From positions 1 through 6,952 of the forward strand of contig QHNF01000087.1 of NCBI GenBank assembly GCA_003218345.1: a stretch of DNA of 6,952 nt, given 5' to 3'. The stretch is from Verrucomicrobiota bacterium (GTDB taxonomy: Bacteria; Verrucomicrobiota; Verrucomicrobiia; Chthoniobacterales; UBA10450). Shown here one piece after another: positions 1-6,671 of this stretch (positions within the stretch are counted from its first letter, which is position 1; every line of letters starts with the position of its first letter). The notes beneath the pieces are model-generated. The model made no database searches. It had not been told where the DNA came from and saw only the letters and a program-made list of their open reading frames with translations. Both the position numbers and the translations under genes were made by a program.

Positions 1-2
1 CA

Positions 3-668
3 GCGATCGCGGGTGATCTGCCCTGGGAGCTGTCGCGAATCACATTTGGAGACGAGCGTTGCGTGCCACCGGATGATCCAGAGAGTAACTTCAGGATGGC
101 CCGGGAAACTCTTCTGGTACCTGCTGCAGTCCCCGAAAAATCGATTATGCGTATGCGCGGCGAAATCGATCCGCAAATCGCCGCGCGAGAATACGAAGAT
201 CAACTCGATTTTCTAGCCACCCGGCGCGGCGAACAGATTTACCGCCACGACCTCATCCTGCTGGGCCTGGGAGATGACGGTCATACGGCATCATTGTTTC
301 CAGGAACCGCTGCGTTGGAAGAGAGCACACAACGAGTGGTAGCGAATTTCGTTCCCAAGTTGGATGCGTGGCGATTGACATTCACGCTGCCTCTCATCAA
401 TCAAGCGCGCCACATTTGTTTTCTGGTGGATGGAAAAAAAAAGGGCGGCATTATCGAGCGCGTCTTGGAAGGTGATCCGCAATTTCCCGCGTCACGAGTG
501 ATGGATTATCGGGGAGTAGCACGGCCATCGTGGCTGTGGCGACGACAGAAATCTCTCGTTTCCCAATTCGGCAGGCGAGAGGTCCTCCCGCTCCATAGGC
601 AAGATGCTCGTGCTCCAGTAGTATCGAAATCGTGCGCACGATCATCGTCACAGGTTCTGCGGGATTAA
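3..668 (+). CDS. pgl: 6-phosphogluconolactonase, 5'-truncated by window edge, C-terminus probably frameshifted
   Basis: Hydrolyses 6-phosphogluconolactone to 6-phosphogluconate in the cytosolic oxidative pentose phosphate pathway. The frame is open from the window edge, so about 45 N-terminal residues are missing. Family motifs seen in order are [19 protein letters not shown] (about 45-100), the [15 protein letters not shown] signature (about 262-305, the SugarP isomerase-like fold's key motif), [20 protein letters not shown] (about 375-433), and [14 protein letters not shown] ending near 477. After PASRV (about 500) the usual short C-terminal segment with a WLxD-like ending is absent. The frame instead continues for about 55 unrelated residues and overlaps the next gene by 37 bases. 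Another frame reads W-I-I-G-E-stop at 502-519, which could be the original end. Family assignment is firm. The true 3' end is uncertain, probably 519 rather than 668. Confidence 0.85.
   Translation, partial: AIAGDLPWELSRITFGDERCVPPDDPESNFRMARETLLVPAAVPEKSIMRMRGEIDPQIAAREYEDQLDFLATRRGEQIYRHDLILLGLGDDGHTASLFPGTAALEESTQRVVANFVPKLDAWRLTFTLPLINQARHICFLVDGKKKGGIIERVLEGDPQFPASRVMDYRGVARPSWLWRRQKSLVSQFGRREVLPLHRQDARAPVVSKSCARSSSQVLRD
520..538 (+). terminator. Terminator-like hairpin after the probable original pgl end
   Basis: CACGGCCA (520-527), a TCG loop, and TGGCTGTG (531-538) form an 8-base-pair stem with one G-U pair in RNA. It begins directly after the TAG at 517-519. No T tract follows, so it is not a classical intrinsic terminator. 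It could be a weak or Rho-assisted terminator, or an RNA 3'-end stabiliser. Confidence 0.35.
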
Positions 669-1687
669 TTGGTTCGGAAACGGTAAAGCAATTCGCTAGG
701 GATGGCGCTTCCGTGGTTGGGATCGATAACGACATGCGCGCGCAATTTTTCGGCGCAGAAGCCTCGACCAAAAAATCTCGTGATGATTTGATCGCAAATG
801 TTCGTGGGTACGAACACCACGACCTGGATATTCGAGACGCCGTGGCAGTCGCTGAGTTATTCAAACGGCACCGCGGCGCTATCGACGCCATTGTGCATAC
901 CGCGTCGCAACCGTCGCACGATTGGGCAGCTCGCGATCCGCAAACCGATTTTACCGTGAACGCGAACGGCACCCTGAATCTACTGGAAGCCGCGAGAAAG
1001 TTTTCTCCCGAGGCACCATTTATTTTTACATCCACTAACAAAGTCTATGGCGATACGCCGAACCGTTTGCCTCTGCGCGAACTGGAGAAACGCTGGGAAA
1101 TCAAGCCGGGCCACGAATACGAGCCAGGCATTTCCGAGACGATGAGCATCGATTACACGAAGCATTCCCTCTTTGGCGCGTCCAAGGCCGCCGCGGACGT
1201 TCTCGTTCAGGAATACGGGCGTTACTTTGGAATGCCCACGGTTTCGTTCCGTGGTGGGTGTTTCACGGGACCGGCGCATGTCGGAACGGAACTGCACGGT
1301 TTTCTTTCGTATCTCATGATCTGCACAGTAAGCGGCAGGCCTTACCGCGTTTTCGGCTACAAGGGTAAACAGGTTCGCGACAACATCCATAGCTTCGATC
1401 TGGTCGAAGCGTTTGCCGAATTCATTCAGGCGCCACGCACGGGTGAGGTCTATAACATCGGCGGCAGCCGCTTTAGCAACTGTTCCATGCTGGAAGCTAT
1501 CGAAATGTGCGAAGCGATCAGCGGCCGAAAACTAAGGTGGACCTATGAGGAAACGAACCGCCTTGGCGACCACATCTGGTGGATCAGCGATGTACGAAAA
1601 TTTCAACGACATTATCCGCGATGGAAATTTTGCTATGGCATGCGCGAAATCCTGGACGAAATTTACACAACGGCGCGACGCTCGTAA
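632..1687 (+). CDS. NAD-dependent sugar-nucleotide epimerase/dehydratase, CDP-paratose 2-epimerase-like extended SDR
   Basis: A 351-residue extended short-chain dehydrogenase/reductase, cytosolic, expected to bind NAD and convert an NDP-sugar. The N-terminal Rossmann motif is TGSAGLIG (residues 7-14), and Asp32 at the end of strand 2 suits [11 protein letters not shown] (134-141) and the segment around 174-190 resemble CDP-paratose/CDP-tyvelose 2-epimerase (Tyv/RfbE). So do the later GKQVRD, YNIGG and GDHIWWISD stretches. In the active-site motif, HSLFGASK has Phe181 where the YxxxK tyrosine is expected, while Lys185 is kept. The GTG start at 632 puts strand 1 at residue 3, as usual for the family; no Shine-Dalgarno is visible, but a TAGTAT lies at 619-624. 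It follows the pgl gene and may feed the glycosyltransferases downstream. The exact substrate cannot be read from sequence. Confidence 0.88.
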   Translation: MRTIIVTGSAGLIGSETVKQFARDGASVVGIDNDMRAQFFGAEASTKKSRDDLIANVRGYEHHDLDIRDAVAVAELFKRHRGAIDAIVHTASQPSHDWAARDPQTDFTVNANGTLNLLEAARKFSPEAPFIFTSTNKVYGDTPNRLPLRELEKRWEIKPGHEYEPGISETMSIDYTKHSLFGASKAAADVLVQEYGRYFGMPTVSFRGGCFTGPAHVGTELHGFLSYLMICTVSGRPYRVFGYKGKQVRDNIHSFDLVEAFAEFIQAPRTGEVYNIGGSRFSNCSMLEAIEMCEAISGRKLRWTYEETNRLGDHIWWISDVRKFQRHYPRWKFCYGMREILDEIYTTARRS

Positions 1688-1690
1688 TTG

Positions 1691-1715
1691 GGGATCGAGT
1701 CGTGATTCGATTCCC
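1691..1715 (+). terminator. Terminator-like hairpin after the epimerase gene
   Basis: GGGATCGA (1691-1698), an 8-base loop, and TCGATTCCC (1707-1715) pair as an 8-base-pair stem with one bulged T. It starts three bases after the TAA stop at 1685-1687. The downstream bases are only mildly T-rich (TATTTT at 1725-1730), so termination strength is doubtful. Its position suggests that the epimerase and the downstream fusion gene are separate transcription units. Confidence 0.4.
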
Positions 1716-1762
1716 GTTGTCCGCTATTTTCCATTCAAAACGACCCGTAAAACACCGGCTCG

Positions 1763-1793
1763 GTCATAACAGGAATGCGATAAAGTCATAACA
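1763..1793. repeat. Direct repeat GTCATAACA, two copies 22 bases apart
   Basis: GTCATAACA occurs at 1763-1771 and again at 1785-1793, a 22-base period or about two helical turns. The pair lies in the non-coding stretch between the epimerase and the fusion gene. Such spacing suits a pair of protein-binding half-sites on one DNA face, but no regulator is identified. Confidence 0.4.
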
Positions 1794-1895
1794 CATACGT
1801 GGAAATCCGCCAATGTTCGCCCACGCTTACTGGAGCCAGTGAAAACCCTCGCGTAAGCCGCAACGAAAATAACGGAATCAGCAACCGCTCTTTTA

Positions 1896-1924
1896 GTGCT
1901 CGTGTATTAGGGGACACTGAGCAC
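1896..1924. promoter_or_regulatory. Imperfect inverted repeat upstream of the methyltransferase-GT2 gene
   Basis: GTGCTCGTGT (1896-1905) pairs with ACAC-T-GAGCAC (1914-1924) as a 10-base-pair stem with one bulged T (1918) and an 8-base loop. It ends 34 bases before the chosen ATG. It could be an operator dyad, or a 5'-UTR hairpin acting on translation or as an attenuator. No T tract follows. Confidence 0.4.
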
Positions 1925-1942
1925 CATTGAGGGATTGCTTGC

Positions 1943-1949
1943 AAGGAAG
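1943..1949 (+). promoter_or_regulatory. Shine-Dalgarno-like AAGGAAG that decides the fusion gene's start
   Basis: AAGGAAG lies nine bases before ATG 1959. The alternative TTG at 1935 has GAGGGA directly abutting it, which is too close to serve. This favours the ATG. Confidence 0.5.
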
Positions 1950-1958
1950 CCACGTTCC

Positions 1959-3485
1959 ATGCAACCGGACACTTCGTTTCATTCGACCCTGGCTTTCCGG
2001 GAACGATATCGCGACGATTACTGGCGAAATAATGATCCGATTGCCGAGGATCGTTTGCTATGGCGTGCCCAGGCGTTTCGGCACGCGGTTCATCTCTTTC
2101 CAGGGCAGACGATTCTTGAGCTAGGCTGCGGAGATGGGCTCTTCACACGCGCACTTTTGCAAGTATGCCGCGGGGAGAATCCGATTACCGCGGTGACATT
2201 TCAGAAGTCCGCCGCAGATCCAACGGATATCAGAAGGAAAGTCGAGCTTCTGGAACTTTCCGACTTTTCCACTTCACTGAGGGGCCGGCGCTTTGATTGC
2301 GTGGTTGCAATGGACCTGGTGGATCGTCACCACGCTTCGCAACTCCTAAGGAATGTGTACGAGCTTCTTGGGCCGGGAGGCAAGATGGTTTTTTACGAGA
2401 GTAACCCATTGAATCCATTTCTTACGCTGCGCCGCCTCTTCCGGCGTTTGTTGGGCAGTCAAGATGCGCGGCGTCTTCTTAGCCGATCTCAACTCTACAA
2501 CCTTCTCGTGAGTAGCGGATTCGTCCAGGTTTACGCGATTTATAATGACTTTGTCTTTGCTCCTCTGACACGGCGCCTGATCTGGCTCTTGCGTAATCTG
2601 TCGATTCTGCTGGAGAACGCACCTGCTGTACGGGCAATGGCGGGTTCAATTCTTGTCCACGCGCAAAAACCACCAGAAGCGATGGCTGTACCGAGGGGAC
2701 CACGGATTACACACGAATCATTGCGAGGTGCAGTCTCCGTTGTCATCCCATGCCGCAACGAAGAGATGAACATCAGGCCCTTGGTGAACCGGCTTCTTAA
2801 TTTGTACGGAGACTCCGTGTATGAGATTATACTCGTTAACGACGGTAGCACCGATGGTACTGCGGCAGTGATGGCCGACATTGCCCAGCAGAATAACCGC
2901 GTTAAACCTCTGCATCGCGGTCCGCCGAATGGTGTCGGTCGCGCCATAGCAGAGGGACTGTCCCAAGCTCGTGGGCGCTACGTGCTAACAATGGATTGCG
3001 ATTTTGCACATCTTCTGCCCGAATTTCGCGACCTCTTCGATTTTGCTGTCGAGGGCTATGACGTCGTCGTCGGCAGTCGGTTTTCCCGGCATAGCGTTCT
3101 CCTTAACTATCCTTTTCTGAAAATCGCGGCAAATCGGGGTTTTCATTTGCTGGCGCGGCTGCTGCTTTTGCGCAATTTTCGCGATCTTACGAATAACCTT
3201 AAGTTGATGCGTCGAGACGTCGTAGCCAATCTGCAACTTCGTCAGCCTGGTTTCGCTGTGAACGCCGAAACCGGGCTCCAGCCGCTTATCCTCGGCTATC
3301 GCGTGAAAGAGGTGCCGATTTCGTGGATCAATCGATCTCCTGAAATGGGCGCATCGTCATTCAGGCTCATTCGCGTGGGCGGTGGTTACTGGCGTGTTCT
3401 TCTAAACATCTGGCTCAGACAAGTATTCAAGGCAGGTCCGTACCGGGCTCTGCACCGACGGCCCGTAAGCGCGCATGTGCAGTAG
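1959..3485 (+). CDS. Fusion protein: class I SAM methyltransferase plus GT2 dolichyl-phosphate-mannose-synthase-like glycosyltransferase
   Basis: A 508-residue protein with two enzymes in one chain. Residues about 40-165 form a class I methyltransferase: LELGCGDG (53-60) is the SAM-binding motif I, followed by FDCVVAMD and LLGPGGKMVFYES. Residues about 258-490 form a GT2 domain of the polyprenyl-phosphate mannosyl/glucosyltransferase type: VSVVIPCRNEE (259-269), NDGSTDGT (294-301), the DxD-like DCD (346-348), VVGSRF, DLTNNLK (409-415, where DxTSGFR is more usual), and a late VPISW with GASSF. No clear transmembrane helices follow the GT domain, as in soluble DPM1-type enzymes. The likely role is to move a sugar from an NDP-sugar to polyprenyl phosphate on the inner membrane face. 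The methyltransferase target is unknown and may be the sugar or the glycan. The next gene encodes a GT-C enzyme that would use such a donor. Confidence 0.88.
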   Translation: MQPDTSFHSTLAFRERYRDDYWRNNDPIAEDRLLWRAQAFRHAVHLFPGQTILELGCGDGLFTRALLQVCRGENPITAVTFQKSAADPTDIRRKVELLELSDFSTSLRGRRFDCVVAMDLVDRHHASQLLRNVYELLGPGGKMVFYESNPLNPFLTLRRLFRRLLGSQDARRLLSRSQLYNLLVSSGFVQVYAIYNDFVFAPLTRRLIWLLRNLSILLENAPAVRAMAGSILVHAQKPPEAMAVPRGPRITHESLRGAVSVVIPCRNEEMNIRPLVNRLLNLYGDSVYEIILVNDGSTDGTAAVMADIAQQNNRVKPLHRGPPNGVGRAIAEGLSQARGRYVLTMDCDFAHLLPEFRDLFDFAVEGYDVVVGSRFSRHSVLLNYPFLKIAANRGFHLLARLLLLRNFRDLTNNLKLMRRDVVANLQLRQPGFAVNAETGLQPLILGYRVKEVPISWINRSPEMGASSFRLIRVGGGYWRVLLNIWLRQVFKAGPYRALHRRPVSAHVQ

Positions 3486-3537
3486 AATGTACAAATTCAC
3501 GGGGGGAATCGCCCGATTGACGGTGATTCATGTCCAA

Positions 3538-3557
3538 TGATCGTTTAGAATCCGATG
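3538..3557 (+). repeat. Left copy of a ~20-base imperfect repeat, containing a TAGAAT -10-like box
   Basis: TGATCG-TTTAGAAT-C-CGATG matches the copy at 5215-5237 apart from three single-base gaps. The TAGAAT at 3546-3551 resembles a -10 hexamer, and the repeat ends in the ATG of the GT-C gene. A TTGACG at 3517-3522 is 23 bases away, too far for a standard -35, so the promoter call is weak. Confidence 0.35.
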
Positions 3558-5177
3558 ACCGCGATATTTCGTAAAACGCGAAGCTCTGTCCCGGCTCCGA
3601 AACCAGCGCACGCTGTGTGGGGACCTATGAATTGGTTGCTACTGCTAGTCATCTTCGGATTGACTGCGGTTCTTCAGGTCCTTGTCGCGGGCCGGAGTGG
3701 ACTTTGGGCTGACGAAGTTTTCTCGCTGGCATTGGCAACGGGACATAGCCTGGAGCACGCAGCCGCCGTAGCCGACCCACGGCGCGGGGATTTCGTTGAG
3801 CCTAACTACCCAGTGCCAGCAGAGGAGTTTTCTCGTTATCTAAAGCACGACGACCCTCCAGCCAATCCTGCACGTGTGGTTCGGGCCGTATTACTCTCCG
3901 ATACGAACCCACCACTTTATTACCTCTTGCTCTACGGGTGGACAATCGTTGTCGGCACGAGCGACATCGCCCTTCGCTTATTCTCGATTATGTGCGCACT
4001 GGCTTGCCTTCCGCTACTTGCCGGCATTGCGCGGCGTACGGGAGCAGAAGTTTTTTCCAGCTGTGTTCTTTTCGCATTCTCCCCATTGGGAATTTACTAT
4101 TCGACAGAAGGGCGGATGTATTCCCTCCTGTGGCTATGCGTGCTTGCGACGACATGGTTTTCGCTCGTCCTACAGCAACGCGGCGAAGGTATCGCAGTTT
4201 ATGCTCTTTGGATCCTGACATCAGTGGCTGGATTTTTGACGCACTACTTCTTCGTGTTTCCATGGCTGGCCATTGTTGCATATCTCTCGATTGCGCCAGG
4301 AAAACTTACGAAGCTAAAACTGGCAGTGTGTCTATTCGTGACCGTTGTTTTAATTTTCCCATGGTACATAAAACTCCCGGAGAGCCTTGCCACCTGGCGA
4401 ATTACACAGGATTGGCTGAAATGGCGACCGCCGGGATTTTATCGCTGGGTTGCATCACTCGAGCTCGTGGTTCAGCCCTTTTCTGGAGGCGATTATCGAA
4501 TCTCAAATGCCGCCGCCCTAATTCTCTTCGGCTTGATTGGCATGGCCATGGTTTCGCGTCTGCGTATACAGGTATTCGGCAAACATCGGCTTTTGCTCTG
4601 GCTTTCATTCACCGCTGCCTGCGTGGGTCCTCTCGCTTTTGATCTAGTGCAGCACACCTATACGGTTGCTGTCCCGCGCTATGCAGTTGCGGCATTACCA
4701 TTCGCATACCTGCTGGCGGGCGTCGGGCTCGCCTGCCTGAGCCGTCATGCGAGATTCACTATGCTCATTCTCATAATATTGGCTTGGGCACCGACGGTCC
4801 TCGGCATTTATCGCAGCGGTTGGCGGGGATGGTCACCACTCCGCGAAATCTCACGTGCCGCCTGCACGAATGCCGGTCCTTCCGATTTGATACTTGTCCA
4901 TTCTATCCCATCAGGGGTACTAGGCATTGCTCGTTACGCTCACCATTCTGCTGGACTGGCTTCGTGGGTCGGACAGCTCGGCACGCGTCGGGTGCCGGAA
5001 TCATTGCTCGAGCTGGCTAACGGTCGCACGCGGATCATTTTAGTGAAGGTGCATGAGGTTGGTGAGCCTGCCCCGGAGGAAAACTGGTTGCGTGCCAACG
5101 CCGTGGTCTTTGATGAGACCGATCTGGGTTCGGGCAAAATCGTGGACTTCCGGCCACGTGGTGCAAAGACATTCTAA
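3555..5177 (+). CDS. GT-C membrane glycosyltransferase, GT39/ArnT-like
   Basis: A 540-residue polytopic inner-membrane protein, expected to transfer a sugar from a polyprenyl-phosphate donor to a lipid, glycan or protein on the periplasmic side. The first hydrophobic helix (about 26-46) is followed by GLWADEVFS, where Asp53-Glu54 match the conserved acidic site after helix 1 in PMT/ArnT enzymes. A polar loop of about 60 residues leads to DTNPPLYYLLLYGW (116-129), equivalent to the family's HPPLYY stretch. Several hydrophobic segments follow, including SPLGIYYSTEGRMYSLLWL, and the soluble tail starts near residue 430. ATG 3555 is chosen; ATG 3627 is in frame and possible, with GGGGA just before it. 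The upstream gene supplies a plausible polyprenyl-phosphate-sugar synthase. The acceptor is not identifiable. Confidence 0.85.
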   Translation: MTAIFRKTRSSVPAPKPAHAVWGPMNWLLLLVIFGLTAVLQVLVAGRSGLWADEVFSLALATGHSLEHAAAVADPRRGDFVEPNYPVPAEEFSRYLKHDDPPANPARVVRAVLLSDTNPPLYYLLLYGWTIVVGTSDIALRLFSIMCALACLPLLAGIARRTGAEVFSSCVLFAFSPLGIYYSTEGRMYSLLWLCVLATTWFSLVLQQRGEGIAVYALWILTSVAGFLTHYFFVFPWLAIVAYLSIAPGKLTKLKLAVCLFVTVVLIFPWYIKLPESLATWRITQDWLKWRPPGFYRWVASLELVVQPFSGGDYRISNAAALILFGLIGMAMVSRLRIQVFGKHRLLLWLSFTAACVGPLAFDLVQHTYTVAVPRYAVAALPFAYLLAGVGLACLSRHARFTMLILIILAWAPTVLGIYRSGWRGWSPLREISRAACTNAGPSDLILVHSIPSGVLGIARYAHHSAGLASWVGQLGTRRVPESLLELANGRTRIILVKVHEVGEPAPEENWLRANAVVFDETDLGSGKIVDFRPRGAKTF

Positions 5178-5214
5178 GCAGATTGCAAAGAGAAGGGCAG
5201 GGAACCGAAATTCG

Positions 5215-5237
5215 TGATCGATTTAGAATTCACGATG
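5215..5237. repeat. Right copy of the imperfect repeat flanking the GT-C gene, with a small dyad
   Basis: TGATCGA-TTTAGAAT-TCACGATG resembles the copy at 3538-3557. It also overlaps an inverted repeat, TCGTGA (5212-5217) and TCACGA (5230-5235), with a 12-base loop. It lies between convergent stops at 5177 and 5254. The dyad is too weak to call a terminator with confidence. Confidence 0.3.
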
Positions 5238-5253
5238 TAGCGATTCAGTGTCC

Positions 5254-5676
5254 TTAATACTCTTCGCCCTCATCTTCTTTCGGCGGCACAATGCGGTCGT
5301 CAACTGCGTAGGCGTGAAGCATTACCGCGATGAGGTAAAAGAAAAAGAGACCGATCCCGAATCCGGCGGACGCGATGGCGGCCAGAAGCACGAAAATCCC
5401 TACTGGAACAGCGCCAGCCATCCACAACAAGCCTACCAGTCTGTGTCCTTTGTAAATATGCCCTAACCCGGGAATGATACTAAGGATAACTGCGATGGCA
5501 TCGCTTGCTTTGCCTTCCGCCGTTTCAGTCGCGCCACGCGTCCAGTCACATCGGTCACAGTGTTCGGCATCCTTCGGCAAGAGATGCCCGCAGTACGGAC
5601 AGGGCATTGTGTCCCCCGTGCTCGGTTCGGGCCGAGTAGCGGGTGCGTCCGTGTACTCCACGCTCATTGCAATCAT
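5254..5676 (-). CDS. Small zinc-ribbon and TM2-like membrane protein, function unknown
   Basis: A 140-residue protein transcribed leftward, convergent with the GT-C gene. Cys26-x2-Cys29 and Cys40-x2-Cys43 (CPYCG and CDRCD) form a short zinc ribbon. A membrane part follows: a helix near 60-75 runs into PGLGHIYKGHRLVGLLW (69-85), which resembles the TM2 family turn between two helices, then further hydrophobic helices at about 86-104 and 106-123. The tail is acidic (KEDEGEEY). A TTGACG on the minus strand (5707-5702) could be a -35 but lacks a clear -10 partner. ATG 5676 is used; the ATG at 5667 is also possible, and neither has a strong Shine-Dalgarno. Proteins of this kind are common but uncharacterised, so no specific function is claimed. 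Confidence 0.75.
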   Translation of the reverse strand: MIAMSVEYTDAPATRPEPSTGDTMPCPYCGHLLPKDAEHCDRCDWTRGATETAEGKASDAIAVILSIIPGLGHIYKGHRLVGLLWMAGAVPVGIFVLLAAIASAGFGIGLFFFYLIAVMLHAYAVDDRIVPPKEDEGEEY

Positions 5677-5719
5677 TAAAAATCACAAGGCGCGCGGAAT
5701 TCGTCAAGCAAACTTGCAG

Positions 5720-5748
5720 TTGGCCATAATGCCGCCATCCGATAGAAT
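5720..5748 (+). promoter_or_regulatory. Sigma-70-type promoter for the MBL-fold gene
   Basis: TTGGCC (5720-5725) as -35, a 17-base spacer, and TAGAAT (5743-5748) as -10 sit in the divergent gap before the gene. Transcription would start near 5755, leaving a leader of only about 8 bases before TTG 5763. Confidence 0.5.
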
Positions 5749-5762
5749 CGCCCCCTTAACGC

Positions 5763-6671
5763 TTGAAACGCGCGCTTCTTCTTTTTCTCGGATTCTCCGC
5801 GCAAGTCTTTGGCGCAGGGCTGAGTCCCTATGCCCACCTGGTTGTTAACGACTCTGCCGCAACACCGCGCAACGGAGTCCGCGTGACTTATCTCGGCACA
5901 AGCGGCTACCAATTGGAGTCCAAGGGTCACGCGCTGCTTATCGATCCTTATTTCTCGCGCGTGAATTTTTTGAGCGTTGCGCTTGATTCGCGCATTCAAC
6001 CAAACATCGCTCGCATTGCTGAGGGAATGCGACATCTCGCTCCGAAGGCGGACGCGATCCTGGTTACTCACGGACATTTCGATCATCTGCTCGATGTTCC
6101 AATTGTAATGTCGAAAACGCCGGCTCGTCTCATTGCTTCGGCTTCGGCCATCACTCTTGCGAAACGTGCGGGCGTATCATCTGGCGATGCGTTGTCAGCC
6201 GGAGATGTGCGACGAATTGGACCATGAAAAATTCGCGTGTTACCCGCTACGCACGATCGGCTTTTCGGCAAAGTGCCATTTGATCAACATGACGTACGCG
6301 GCCCCGGGCCGCCGCAACGTCCAGCTTGCGGCGAACCGCTTGCGTTTCTCATCGAAATTGATGGGCAGCGCATTTACATCGATTCTGGTGGGACCACTGC
6401 ACAATTGCCGCCCGATGAGCAGGTCGATCTTGCAATTCTAGGTATGGCACTGCCGGACTCCCGCCTGCGGTTGCCCGGCGCGCTCGAACGTTTGAAGCCG
6501 CGCTATGTTTTGCCGAGTCACCAGGACAATTTTTTTCAGCCGTTGGACGCTGGATTTCAATTTGGGCCGCTTACGGATTTCTCGCGGGTGCGACGTGATT
6601 GCGAGCGAGACAATCGTGGCCACTTGATCCTGCTGGATTATTTTCGGCCATGGACGCTGCCGAGAAAATGA
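5763..6671 (+). pseudogene. Exported MBL-fold metallo-hydrolase interrupted by an in-frame TGA
   Basis: The reading frame continues unchanged through a TGA at 6225-6227 (codon 155), giving a 302-residue MBL-fold protein if the stop is read as an amino acid. The N-terminus looks like a signal peptide (MKRALLLFLGFSAQVFGAG). GVRVTYLGTSGYQLE and LLIDPYF match the MBL core. The metal motif HGHFDH gives His103, His105, Asp107 and His108. Past the stop lie ATHD (His164), YIDSGG (Asp207) and PSHQD (His253), the remaining expected ligands, so the first fragment alone (154 residues) cannot form a full metal site. The residues around the stop read RRIGP-stop-KIRVLPATH, where a Trp is natural, so TGG to TGA is the simplest explanation. 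Two fragments, a sequencing error or leaky readthrough are alternatives. The TTG start lacks a Shine-Dalgarno. The substrate is unknown. Confidence 0.8.
6225..6227 (+). other. In-frame TGA stop inside the MBL-fold gene
   Basis: The TGA splits the gene at codon 155 with no shift of frame; homology resumes in the next codon. The other genes use TGG for Trp, and the TGA at 6669-6671 is a real terminus, so general recoding is unlikely. Confidence 0.85.

Noticed and set aside
451..1041. Long minus-strand open frame over the pgl/epimerase junction
   Set aside because: It is antisense to two genes with strong family motifs, and its translation shows no recognisable domain.
3486..3537. Terminator between the fusion and GT-C genes
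   Set aside because: The G-run and GCCC stretch pair for only about four bases with mismatches and no T tract, so the two genes may be co-transcribed.
3938..4642. 234-residue plus-strand open frame inside the GT-C gene
   Set aside because: A different frame within a gene that has clear GT-C motifs and membrane segments; its translation shows no domain or helix pattern.
5676..6086. 136-residue minus-strand open frame antisense to the MBL gene
   Set aside because: It overlaps the promoter and metal-motif region of a recognised gene and has no recognisable domain.
6224..6227. ATGA reinitiation at the internal stop
   Set aside because: The ATG opens a different frame that ends after about 19 codons, so it cannot restore the second half of the protein.
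6225..6262. Selenocysteine at the in-frame TGA
   Set aside because: The site fits Trp by context, no good SECIS-like hairpin follows, and MBL ligands are His/Asp; only a weak CGTG/CACG pairing is seen.
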